Below, piece by piece: positions 23,276-33,852 of a stretch of DNA of 64,000 nt (position 1 is its first letter; every line of letters starts with the position of its first letter). The position numbers and the translations under genes are program-made. The notes under the pieces were generated by a model. It was not told where the DNA came from and made no database searches. It saw only the letters and a list, made by a program, of their open reading frames with translations. Origin of the DNA: Polyporus tsugae (taxonomy: Eukaryota > Basidiomycota > Agaricomycetes > Polyporales > Polyporaceae); NCBI GenBank assembly GCA_024305745.1, contig JAHRBS010000009.1:1116001-1180000 (forward strand), given 5' to 3'.

Positions 23276-23754
23276 AGCTCCAAACGCATCATTAGTAACA
23301 CATCTATGGCTTGGTCAAGACAACCTACAATTATCAACGACTGCATGAAAGGCATCATTAGCTATAGACCATGAGATGCATGTGAGAGCATAACACTTTG
23401 CTCTGCTTAGATATCAGGTTAATCATCGGACCCTTTGCTCACAGAAGGTCGAAACTTTGGACTGCACAAAGCCCCGGGCCCATGATTCTCCATGGTCAAG
23501 GGCTTGGTGCATAGTGAAGTTAAGAACCAACAGAAAACTCCGAGGGAATTCGCATATGTCACACAGAAAGATCAACAATCGTCGGGCGTGTCGAGCGGTG
23601 GAAATAATACTAGTCACGAGAAAAGGCCATTGGGGGAGGTGGGAGGCTATAAAATAACATTCAATACATATCACCGGCATATACGTCGACTGATCGTCAA
23701 ACTAGACACATATTCTATTACATCTCCAGCTTCGATGAACGTGACTAATATATT

Positions 23755-24669
23755 TCAAGCGTGCGCAGTGCTGAGCGTCGACGGGAAGTCAGCAGGAGGA
23801 AGGAAGAGGACGAAAAGAAGAAGGTTACGTACCCGACCTGCCAGAGACCATTTGGAGAAAGGCACAGGCCCTCGGAATGGATGGGTTGGACGGGGGGGAA
23901 ACACACCGCGCCAGCAGCAGAGGCGACTTGGGCCTGTGCACCAGATGAAAGCGTTATTAGTCTGATAAACTGCAAGGATCCCAAGGGAGAGGGGGCGAAA
24001 CAAACACGCACAAAAGAGAGCCAACAGTACTCGACGGGTTGAAGGGACAGATTCTCAAAGAAGAAGCTGCACGTCCCGAACGTCAACACCTGAGCATGAT
24101 TCGCCTCGACCAGGAAAGTGGACGCTGCGGGTAAGCGTTAGATGAAGGCGATACGTTGACGGGCCGTGTAAGTACTCGGAAGACGCACGCGTAGAGCCGT
24201 TGAGGATAGTGATCGCATCGACAATGACCGCGCAATCCTCTGCAACCGGAGGGAGAGGGCCACTGTCCGCGCAAACATTCTCGCCTACAGAAAAGGTATT
24301 GGTCGAAATATTTACCAATCAGTCGATGCAGTGCAGAAGCTAGAGAAGGAACACTGACAAAGCTCGCCACACACGTCTGGGGTCGGTGTTGGGGCAGCGA
24401 CGGCAGTAGTAGTGGGGTCCTGGCGCTTGTTCACGGGAGGTCCGCAGGAGAGCATCGCAAGCTCGACGGTCTGTCCCCCGACATCGATGGAGGAAGTAGA
24501 TACCGTCGTTGCCCCAGCACAGAAAGTGGGATCGCGAGCTGTGAGGTTATGTTCGTCAGCCACAGCCAAGAAAGCGGGACCATCTACCGGGGCACTCACG
24601 GAGAAGAGAGGCGTAGCTCGTCGCAGCGACGGCAGCAGCAGAGAGAATGGCGGCGAAGGTAGTCTTCAT
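23755..24669 (-). CDS. Secreted Cys-rich protein (family member C)
   Basis: Six or so exons (about 24600-24669, 24359-24538, 24189-24284, 24012-24124, 23832-23932, and a 16-nt last exon ending at 23755) sum to about 576 nt, 191 residues. A signal peptide (MKTTFAAILSAAAVAATSYA) is followed by DPTFCAG...GGQTVELAMLSC, a short Pro/Thr linker, then CGELCENVCADSG, EDCAVIVDAITILNG, LTFGTCSFFFEN, YCWLSF, AQVASAAGAVC and SEGLCLS. Cysteine spacing and splice phases match member A, and the fourth exon is 113 nt in both. C has one extra intron between CGEL and CENVC and lacks A's Thr-rich repeats. Function is unknown; a small secreted protein is inferred. Confidence 0.8.
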
Positions 24670-24871
24670 CGTGGTCTGTAGGTGCAACGGCGAGGGATAG
24701 GAATAGGCGGGGCGGTCAGTGAGCTTCAAGAGAGAACTGTGGAAGTACTCTGAAGAAAGCTTCCCCTTCTGTACGCTTTTTAAGCCCGAGGGCTCCTGAA
24801 CGTGAACGCTCTAGTTCGGCAATATCGTGTAGGTCACAATCCGCTATTTGCTTCTTTCAATGATCGGATGC

Positions 24872-25157
24872 TCAGGGCGCCAAATTCAGCCATATAGACG
24901 AGAATACCAATCGTCTCGAAGAGCCGGACGATATCCTTGACCCGTTTGCCCGATCAAGGCACACCGGAATCAGAAGGGTTGGTGGTCCAGTTCCTGTGCC
25001 CATGCCTTCGAAGGCGATGCGAACAATTGGATTACAGTCGGTGCAAGGTACACCCACCGACGTACGGTGCCTGGGTCCCTGCGGGGTTGGGATTCCGCAC
25101 GCTGGTAGAGGAGCTTACTCACCTGGTCTCGGGTCTAGGGGTGTTCTGCACTGTGAC
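24872..25157 (-). pseudogene. Unknown coding-like fragment X2, co-duplicated
   Basis: The minus strand reads LNACVWDVTVQNTPRPET, an intron-like gap, then SVGVPCTDCNPIVRIAFEG and continues open to a stop at 24872. It is the better-preserved partner of the fragment at 22985-23275. Conservation at the protein level across the two units suggests it was once coding. I could not find a start or an upstream exon with confidence, so it is listed as a fragment of unknown identity. Confidence 0.4.
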
Positions 25158-25170
25158 GTCCCAAACGCAT

Positions 25171-28100
25171 GCGTTGAGAATCTCGAGAGGCGGAATGGTC
25201 TACGTGGTCGCAACCTGATGATACGACGTGACTGACGGCGTCTTGAGCGGCCAACAGACAGTCGGCCATAGGGGTGACTGGAGGTACCTTGTTCCGTTCC
25301 CGAAACGCTGGTGGGAGGTGGTATCTACGCCGGCGTGAAAAAAGAAGTTAAGGAACGATGCGCGCGAGCCGGGGCTGACTTGAGCACAGTGAGGCACACG
25401 CTGCTTGCCCCCGACTTCTGAGGACACGCGACTATCAAGACCGGAGGGGTGTTTCAGCTGGATAGAGAAGAACTATCAACGTTGACAAGAACTTACGAAA
25501 ATGAACACGGCTAATAGAAGCTGCATTGCCCAGTGTCCGCCTGGTGCAGCTTCTGGATGCTGGAGGGACCTGGACGGGCGGTCTCACAGCGGGGGTCGTA
25601 CCGTACGCCGTAAGCTCTCTTGAAAGAAGATACCATAAGTACATCGGGGCTGTATAACGGCTCTACAGGGGCCCGTGGACGGACAGACCGCGTGAGCGGC
25701 GTTTCCTGCGCGCGTCACGGAGCCAATGTCAGTGAATCATTTCGAGCCGCCGCTTTCGAAGGACGTACTGTGCGTGAAGGAAACAAAGTTCGTCCTGAGG
25801 CCAGTCGATCCTGGACCTTCCTGGACCAATTGGTCGGCATTGGTGATAGTTGGGCCGCGTTTCGAGCGCACCGTCCGGTCGGAATGTCTATACATCTGCC
25901 CCCGGAATGATCTCAATCGGTTGGGGATGCATCAACCGGAGGGCAGGGACTCGGAGTCGGCAGAGGAACGCGGAAAATTAAATATGTGAGAGCACATCCG
26001 GTGCTTGGACGGAACTCGGCGTTTGATCGGCCCGAATTGTTCACGAGCTCGGAGGAGATTGAGTCAAGCGCACGAGAGTGTGCAGAGGATCTTTTTACTT
26101 TTGAGTTTGTTATCCACTGCAGGGCAGAACCACAGGCTGCGACACGGTGTGGGGACACTAGCCTAGTTGGGAAAAACAGAAGCACAGATCCAGCGGACGA
26201 GAAAATCCGGACGGAGCCTGACGTCCATCATGTTCATTTAGCGTCAGTGACAGGACAAGGACATCATGCAACGACAGCGTCCCCTTCCCACAAACTAGCT
26301 TGCTTTAGGAACGAGACGCTGCCCTCCGCAGAGGTAGGCACAGAGGAAAGTTGGAAGAGGATGATGGGAATTCCGCCATGAGATGGCGAGGCTAATAGAC
26401 AGTAGGTTGTCGGGCAAGGTAGCAGATACCGGTCGACGTCGGCCACGGCGTCGATAGTAGAAATACAAATTTAAACGTGAGTCTGAATCAAGTGGCTGAT
26501 CGCTGCCTGTGTAATGCGAAGTCCGCATGGAAAGTACAGAAGGCTCTTGTTCAAGTTGGTGGGAAAGGAACCACTCAGGTCCTATGGGTAAGTAGCTAAG
26601 TGTTGCACCCTTTCAATTGCAAGATATTGTAAGCTAGCTCGAACCAGCCTGCCGGAACTACTACGCTAAAAGGCAGGGTAATCGAGAAACCTCCCTTCAC
26701 CCACCTGCGCCTTACGGATATGTGCACATCTGGGGCGGTGCTAAGGGCCCTTACAGGTACCCACGAAGTGCATGTACGACCAAACGGCAAAGGGGGACGA
26801 CAGGCGAACATTTATTATCCGACCATACCGGGCGTATCGAAGTCTTCCCAAACCAAATCATCCGAGTGGATGCTCGGGTGGCAAGTTCACGTCGCACAGA
26901 GTAAGTGGAGGTGGTGAGAGCGACCTATTGGTCAAAAGTTCGCTAAGACGGACATGAACACCCCTGCAGTGCTTCGGATGCGAGGGCCTTAGGTTGAGAT
27001 GCGCGATCGCGACAGAGCATCATGTACATTCGTAGCCAGCGAATGACTACCATGGCAATTCAAGGACGCACGTGGAGGTGGTGGGTGACGAAACGCACAT
27101 TGTGCCCGTCAGAAAGGGATGAGAAACATGTCATCGGAGGTGAGAGCGGCATTCCGGCGGGGCGTGAGAGTCGCAGAAGAGATGAAAGACGTGAGGGAGC
27201 TTGTGTTGGCTTCGCGAGCAACGGCTGGGTCACGAGATGGAAGGAGAAGAGGGAGAAGACGAAGGGTGAGCTCGATTGAAAACGCGGCCGCGTTGCGGAA
27301 AACTAGCGGGGTTGGTATGACAGTCGTCGACAAGGACGATAATTAAGAGACTTGAGCGAAGTCTTGGGAAATGGCTCAACACGGCACGGAATCGTCGTGT
27401 GCTTCATTGACGTTTACGATCGGCACACGAGGGAGGAAGGTGTGTGTACCTGCAGTCCACTGCATGGGTTGCACATACTTGTGCTTGACGAGAGGTGACG
27501 GCGAAGCGAACGACCCCGTGGGGAAAGTGCCGAGATGCTTGTTAGAAGCGATGGGAATGAGATGAGAAGGCGTATGCTAGTGCAGCCGTCGGGACCCATT
27601 GGCCAGAATGGGCTGGATGGGCTGGGAAATGGAAGGAAAAGAGTATGGAGAGTAAAGGAGCGGAATAAAGATAGAGTGGGTAGTAGGCGGCGTTCAAGGA
27701 CGTACTTGAAACTGCTCCATTGTTGCAGACCATTACACTGGTGGCAAACAGCGATGGAGAGGGCCAGTAGCCTTCCAGCGGTAAGCATAAGGAATGGAAG
27801 GTGTCTAAGTCAACGGGCTTTGGGGCGTTGAGTGATGATTGACGAGCGGTGCATAATGCGCGTGGGGGAGAGGAGGACAAGGGCGACAGCTATGGAGGAG
27901 GCAAAGCCTGGAGATGGAGGGTGCGCAGGAGGACTGAGGAGTGCAACAGGCGAGAGGCGAGGCAGAGGCTGAGAAGGCAGAGGCAGGAGGCAGGAATGAG
28001 TGACTGGCACTGCCGAAAGGAGCTCGGTCACGGGATGGAGGGGCGGCAACTGCCGAGTGGACTGGTGGGGTCACGGTTCGAGTGCGAGTGGTTGGTTGAG

Positions 28101-28247
28101 TGTCTTCCGCTCGTCGTCCTCGCAAGCCACGTCCCCCTTCGCGTCTTCCCCGTCCACCTTCCCTCCCCGACACCATCCACCGCGTCCTTCAAAGTCCCGA
28201 CGCGTCTCCCAACTCCCCATCTCTCAAAACTTTCATCCCCGCCTACC
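25171..28247. other. Gene-poor region between the duplicated island and the kinase gene
   Basis: Three kilobases without a supportable gene. Short conserved-looking frames occur on the minus strand at 25640-25880 (GPTITNADQLVQEGPGS) and on the plus strand at 26720-26905 (GRIEVFPNQIIRVDARV). They lack starts, partners or known motifs and may be relics. Frames at 27110-27346 and 27535-27831 are Arg/Ser-rich with no domain. The last few hundred bases should hold the kinase promoter; 28100-28247 is pyrimidine-rich, as in many basidiomycete promoters. Confidence 0.45.
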
Positions 28248-29764
28248 ATGGACCCTTTCACCTTCGGTGGAAAATACAGGCTCGAGGAGGAGATCGCTAT
28301 TGGTGGTTGTGGTATGCCCTTCCCTTCCTCATTCCTCCTACTCTTCTCCTCACTGTCATCCGCTCCCCAGGTACCGTCTTCCAGGGCGTCCACACCGTCG
28401 CTGGCAAGGAAGTCGCCATCAAGCTCGAACCCGCCATTGCAAAGTCCTCCCCTCTCAAGCAGGAGAGCAAGATCTACAAGACCCTCATGGGTGGCCCCGG
28501 CGTCCCCTGGATTAACTGGTCCGGAAAACAGGGCGACTACAACGTCATGGTCATCGACCTCCTCGGTCCCTCTCTCGAAGACCTTTTTCGCATGTGCAAC
28601 AGGCACTTCTCCCTCAAGACCATTCTCATGCTCGCAGACCAACTCGTAAGTCTTCTCTCCCTACCACATCCCGCCATCCCACCATTGTCCGCTCCCCCCT
28701 TGGTTCCCTCACCCGCCTATCGCCCAACCGACCCCCGCAAGTGAGTTCTCGCATGGCATGAAAGCCACCACCTATGACGCACCTTGTCGCTTGATCGAGC
28801 GATCGGCGCTCAATTCGCTCCTACACATGTTTTATCACTGGTCGCACCTCTCCCATCTCCTGCAGTCGCTGCTCAATGTTCCGGCGTAGATGCCTGTTTC
28901 CATCTCTCTACTACGCCACCCATCGACCCATCGCCACAGGTGCCACCGCTCTCGACAGATGCACGCACGCACGCTCATCTCCGGCCTCTACCTCCTTCGC
29001 CTGTCTTCTATCCTTTGCATCGCCTTGCTGACCCCCGTTTGCTCCAGATTACGCGCATCGAGTACATCCACTCCCGCGACTTCGTTCACCGCGACATCAA
29101 GCCCGCAAACTTTGTTGTACCCAAGCGCGCAGAGTCAGGATGCGAAGATTACATCGTCAATGTCATCGACTTTGGCCTAGCCAAAAAGTTCCGCGATCCT
29201 CGAACCAGTAACCACATCCCTTACCATCAGGACGACCATCATGGCGTGGGCACTTGTCTCTTTGCCGCAATTAGCACCCATCTCGGTGTCGAATGCTCCC
29301 GACGAGACGACCTCGAAGCCCTCGCCTACATGCTCATCTACTTCCTCCGTGGCACCCTCCCCTGGAGGAAGGTCAAGGGCTCCACCGTCAGCGAAACCTG
29401 GGACCTCATCCGCGACAAGAAGCTCGAGACCGAAGCCGTCCTTACCGTCGGCCTGCCTCCCGAATTCGACATCTTTTACAAGTACGTCCGTGGCCTCGAA
29501 TTCGACGACCTTCCGGACTATGACGGCCTCCGCGCCCTTTTCCGTGGCCTTGCCGACCGCCAGAGCATCGAGTATGACGGTGTCTTTGACTGGTGTGTCG
29601 CGCGTCCGGGCGAGGACGGCCCCGAGGGACCGGTTGAGCCCACCCGAAAGCGCCAGCGTGTGTGCCGGAGCTGCTCCGCCTGTGCAGCGGCAGCCGAACG
29701 TGCTGCCACTCTCGCAGCCACCCAAGCTGCGCGTGCGGCCGCACGGAGGAAGCCCAGTGCGTAG
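28248..29764 (+). CDS. Divergent casein kinase 1-family protein kinase
   Basis: Three exons (28248-28311, 28371-28645, 29048-29764) encode about 351 residues. Kinase landmarks are seen: a Gly-rich region (IAIGGCGTVFQG), VAIKLEP with the ATP-site Lys, FVHRDIKPANFV (catalytic HRD and Asn), VIDFGLAKKFRD and SRRDDLEALAYMLIYFLRG. The SRRDDLE block and HIPY are CK1 hallmarks. The protein departs from classical CK1 in several places. KPDNF is KPAN, the activation segment GTARYAS is GTCLFAAIS, and the usual GSFG loop is GGCG. The C-terminus is a short Cys/Ala/Arg-rich tail (VCRSCSACAAAAERAA). Intron 2 (402 bp) is unusually long. It is likely a member of the CK1-like expansions known in Agaricomycetes, not the housekeeping CK1. 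Confidence 0.88.
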
Positions 29765-31024
29765 GGGTGGTGCCGGTAGGGGTGTGTGTTTGAGGGTTCT
29801 CGGAAGTTACATCGTAAGTTTAACTTCCGTTCCGCCTGTGCCCAGCTTCTGACCGTCCTTGACGTTGTGGCGACTGTCAGGCTTCCGAATGAGCCGTGTT
29901 TGAACAGCGCAAATGCCCCGGCCAGGCGAGGGACGAGATGCATGGTGGCGGCGCCCCGCATGTGTATATGCAACGCAACTGCGACTCGGACCGTGATGAG
30001 CGGAACGCCGCCACTTCTTTCGAGATTAATATTCCAAGACGACATGCGGATACGGGGCTTGACTTGCCCGCTGGCCACCGTTGTGGTTCAGCCTCGATCG
30101 CGGGGCCTTCTTCTGCCGCAGCGATCCTGTCGTGGGCTGGTCGGTGTGGCGACCGTGTATATATTTTGCCATTCAGGTGCGTCAACTGTTGTGCCTTCGT
30201 TTGGGATGACATGTGTGCTCATACCATGCATGTCTAGCCCACCGTGCCTCGGTCCCTGCGCCCGCCGCGAACCCAGCATTTGTGCTCTCCGAGGAGAGGT
30301 GTGCTTCTTGCTGTTGTGCGACTAAGTTACGGGTATTGTATTTGTACTATCTTATTGTCACGTCTACCTATACTGCCTACCCTTCTACCGTATCCCTATT
30401 CCCCACCCGCGAACCCTGCGATCCGTCTCATCAGCAAGCTACCCGTCCCCCGAGTCCGGTGGTGCACCCTGGTGTGTCATCGCACCCAGTGCTTAGATAT
30501 TAGTATGCCAGACGCATATGCCCCCCAACCCCCTGCCGGATCCCCGGCCCCATTCCCCATCCACTTTCCTGTCCGGTAAGTCAGTACGCGAACTATGATA
30601 TTCTATGCATATGCGTCTATGGCCCTCCTCTCCTTTCTTTGTGCACCGCCGCTCGTCCGATCCCCTGGACTACGACCTGGATGTATGGTAGTTGTGTATA
30701 TAGTGTTTTAATTTCGTGGCTTCCCGTGGAATCGTCAGAACAGTAGGTTAGATATGGCGAACTGCATGTGGAATATGTGGAACTGCATCGGCGTCAGTAC
30801 TAGTCGCGACATACTCTCCGTGCGCGCGCGCTTCACATGCAGCCACTTTCTTTCTCTCTCCTACCGATCCCTCCTTGCGCGTTCTGCTGGACCTGTCGGC
30901 GTTATCTCATCCAAGCACGCGTTCCTGAACTGGCACTCGGAGGCTCCCTGGCGCGCGAAACGCGCGATTAACACATTCAGCGACCACCACCATTACCGCC
31001 ACCACAGACTCGGACCTCAACCCG
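29765..31024. other. Intergenic region; no gene seen
   Basis: This stretch holds the kinase 3' flank and the EAF3 promoter. Open frames at 29786-30325 and 30244-30579 have no recognisable domain and no splice or start context. The bases before 31025 are rich in CACCAC/CCGCCACC words just upstream of the EAF3 ATG. Confidence 0.45.
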
Positions 31025-32488
31025 ATGTCTGCGCAATCATTCACAGTGAACGAGCGGGTGCTCTGCTACCACGGGCCACTCATCTACGAGGCCAAGCTCC
31101 TCAAGGCGGAGACGTGGGACGAGACCACGACCCAGACCGGCGTCGTGGGCCCGCACTACTACGTGCACTACAAGGGCTGGAAGCAGACGTGTGTCCCCTT
31201 TGTCCTCCCTTCATCTCTCGCCCTCCCACCTCGCTGACTTGCATTCGTGCCTCTGCCTCTGCCTTTTCATCTGGACTTGTGTGCCTTCCGTTACTGTTAC
31301 TGCCACGCCCGACACGGACGACAGGTGGGACGAGTGGGTGGACGCGCCGCGCCTGCTCAAGTTCAACGAGACGAATATCCAGCTGCAGAAGGCGCTCCAG
31401 TCACAGTCGCAGGCCGCGCACGCGAGCTCGAGCAAGGCCAAGGCCCAGGCCACGAAGGACGCCGCGGCCGCGGGCGGCAGGGCAGGCGCGGCAGGTGGCC
31501 GCAAGGATGGCGCGCGGGGGACGAAGAGGGGTAGAGAAGAGGTGAGTGCGTGGTTTCAGTACTTCCGAGATTTCGTTTCCCGCGTTTACTGGCGGAGGAT
31601 CGAGAGGCGGCGTGAAGAGGTGAAGTGGTGGAGGACGGAGCGGGGACTGTCTTCGGGGATTGGATTTGAGACGGCGGCTCATGAGGGGGTTCGTGTTCGC
31701 TACAGGACGAGGGGACAAGGAAGCCCGAGATGAAGCTGAGCGTGCCGGAGCAGCTGAAGGTGCTGCTTGTGGACGACTGGGAGGCTGTCACGAAGAACAA
31801 CCAGGTGCGTCTCGTCGGTTTGCGGAGTATCATGACGGTAAACTTGATACTGGGTAGCTTGTCGGTCTGCCTAGGAAACCGAACGTGGTTGAGCTGCTGG
31901 AGGAGTTCAAGGCGTACGTCCTCTCGCAAGCCAGTTCCACGCAGTACGTTTCTCAGTTCTCGTTTGTTCGAACCAAGATTCTAAGGCGTTCCCTGTTCAT
32001 CAGACTAAAAGACCCCAAAGTTCTTCTCCCAACCATTGTCGCTGGGCTGCACACGTACTTCGATCGCGCGCTCGGCGCGAACTTGCTCTACAGGTTCGAG
32101 CGACCACAATACGCGGAGATCCGTAAAAAGTACGTGACGGGCCCGACGGTAAAGGTTGGTCAGGAGAAAGAGATGAGCGCAATATATGGCGCAGAACACT
32201 TCCTTCGGATGCTCGGTATGTATTCTGATAGACGACAGCGAGGCCCATCGTTCTGACCGGACGTCCAGTGAGCTTGCCGCAGATGGTCGCGAGTTCGTCG
32301 ATGGACGGGGAATCGGTCGGGCTCCTGAGGGATTACGTGAACGAGTTGCTGCAGTGCGTGCCATCGAATGTGACGCAATACCCAATGCTGACAACAGTGA
32401 TAGGTGGATGGTGAAGGAACGAACCCGGATATTTGTGCCGGAATACGAAAGCGCAAGTATCGCATACCAAAACATTTCGCGGTCATGA
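31025..32488 (+). CDS. EAF3: Chromodomain MRG protein (Eaf3/MRG15)
   Basis: Eaf3 is shared by NuA4 acetyltransferase and the Rpd3S deacetylase and reads H3K36 methylation. The N-terminal chromo barrel shows [31 protein letters not shown] and, after an intron, [16 protein letters not shown] basic Ala/Lys/Arg linker follows. The MRG domain reads [61 protein letters not shown] and [10 protein letters not shown]. Seven or so short exons are joined by introns with clear GT/AG ends; one, about 31191-31324, interrupts the chromo barrel. The last residues (AYQNISRS) end at the TGA at 32486-32488. The start is the first ATG in the conserved frame. Confidence 0.92.
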
Positions 32489-32741
32489 TGGATGTCGACT
32501 TGACCTCGGCACGGTCCTGGCTGTATGTACTGCCTGTGTTTGTCTTGTGGTTGCCATGTACCATATTTTTGGGATCAGTTCTGAATAATCTCTTTCGCGA
32601 TCTGGTTCTCTCCAGGCGCCACCCCAGTGACGTCACGAGGAGTTGGCTCTTAAATAGCCAACGTCGTCCAGAACGGTGTCCACCTCCACCAAGTCCAACA
32701 CCTCAGTATCCCAACGCACTCACCTCCCCCCACTCAGTAAC

Positions 32742-33538
32742 ATGACTTCCCTGCTCGCTAGTGCGACCAAGACTGCCCACCATTTAGCGACATCGCTCTT
32801 GAGCGCTGCAGAGGTCAAGGTCGGCTCGACGATTCCTGTCAAGGTTCCTGTGAAAGAGGGTACGCCGGACAAGACCTTGACATTTGAGAGCATCAAGGGC
32901 AAGAATGTTTTTGTACGTCCTCTCCATGTTCGAAACTCTGTCGAAGTTCGCTGATAGGAACCTCCCGATACATAGGTCGGTGTCCCCGGAGCGTTCACGG
33001 GGACGTGCAGCGAGCAGGTGCCCCAATACATCAGCGCGTACGAACAGTTCAAGCAGAAGGGCGTAGACAACGTCTACATTGTTATGGTCAACGACGTCTT
33101 CGTCGCCAAGTGAGTTGAATGTTTGCGATACGCGGAGAAGAATGCGCTAATCCGGTTGGTTTCTCAGGTCCTGGAAGGAGCAGCTTGGCCCCAACTCTCG
33201 TGAGTACTTCATGCAAGGAATTGCGCATACATGGAGCCACCGTCCCCGATGACTCATAACCGTCAACTTCCAGCCATCCACTTCATTGCAGACGATCAAG
33301 GGGCGTTCACCGGCGCCCTTGGTATGCTCTTTGATGCCTCCAATCTGTTGGGTGGCCCGCGCTCAAAGGTAGGCCTCACAAGTTGCGATTTCGTGCACTG
33401 TTAACTGACGGACTGCTCTGTACGTTACAGCGGTACGTTCTAGTGACCGAAGGGGATGTTATTACCCATCTCGCCGTGGAGTCCGACCCTGGCCATATCA
33501 CCACCACTCGCGCGGAGAACGTGTTGCCCTGGCTCTGA
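32742..33538 (+). CDS. Peroxiredoxin 5-type (Ahp1/PMP20-like) thiol peroxidase
   Basis: These enzymes reduce hydroperoxides with a peroxidatic cysteine. Five exons read MTSLLASATKTAHHL..., KGKNVF, VGVPGAFTGTCSEQVPQYI, VYIVMVNDVFVAKSWKEQLG, FIADDQGAFTGALGMLFDAS, RYVLVTEGDVITHLAVE, ending NVLPWL. The PxxxTxxC active-site motif is intact (PGAFTGTC). The N-terminus is short and mildly amphipathic, so cytosol or mitochondria is possible. No C-terminal SKL-like signal is present, which argues against the peroxisomal PMP20 subgroup. A TTAAATAG sequence near 32649-32656 lies about 90 bp upstream of the ATG and could be a TATA element. Confidence 0.92.
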
Positions 33539-33852
33539 ATACTTATTTTGTACCACGGCCTCGAGCTCTGAGGCCCAGTGTTCGGCATGGACGTTTGGAC
33601 GACTGTACGATACCAGCGATCGCAGTGTAAATTCATCCGTTTATGAAATCTTTTTATTGCTATGGGATATGCCAACTAACTCTGCTGTGGCCATGAACCC
33701 ATAAGTCTATGTAGGTACGTGAGATTATACGAGATCGTAAGGTTGCGGTGCAACTGTAAGTGCTGCGAAATGCGACGTAGGAGGTGAGTGGTGAGTGAAA
33801 GGGAGGTGTATGCGAGCATGGTCTATCCAGAATGTATAAGTTACTTCTAGTA

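Larger units (their letters stand above)
22020..23290. repeat. Segmental duplication, unit 1 (decayed)
   Basis: This block aligns by eye, in the same orientation and order, with 23300-25170. Shared landmarks are GAGAGCATAACAC, TATAAAATnnCATTCAATACA, TATTCTATTA, a secreted-protein 3' half, GAGAGAACTGTGG, a CTCAGGGCG segment, AGAGCCGGACGAT and GTACACCCACCGACGTACGGT. Unit 1 lacks roughly 400 bp present in unit 2 (exons 1-2 of the secreted gene), so it is the degraded partner. Confidence 0.75.
23300..25170. repeat. Segmental duplication, unit 2 (contains the intact secreted gene)
   Basis: This is the direct tandem partner of 22020-23290, sharing the same succession of landmarks with a similar divergence along its length. 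It carries the intact member C and fragment X2. The block boundaries are approximate, because the outer ends decay gradually and were placed by eye. Confidence 0.7.
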
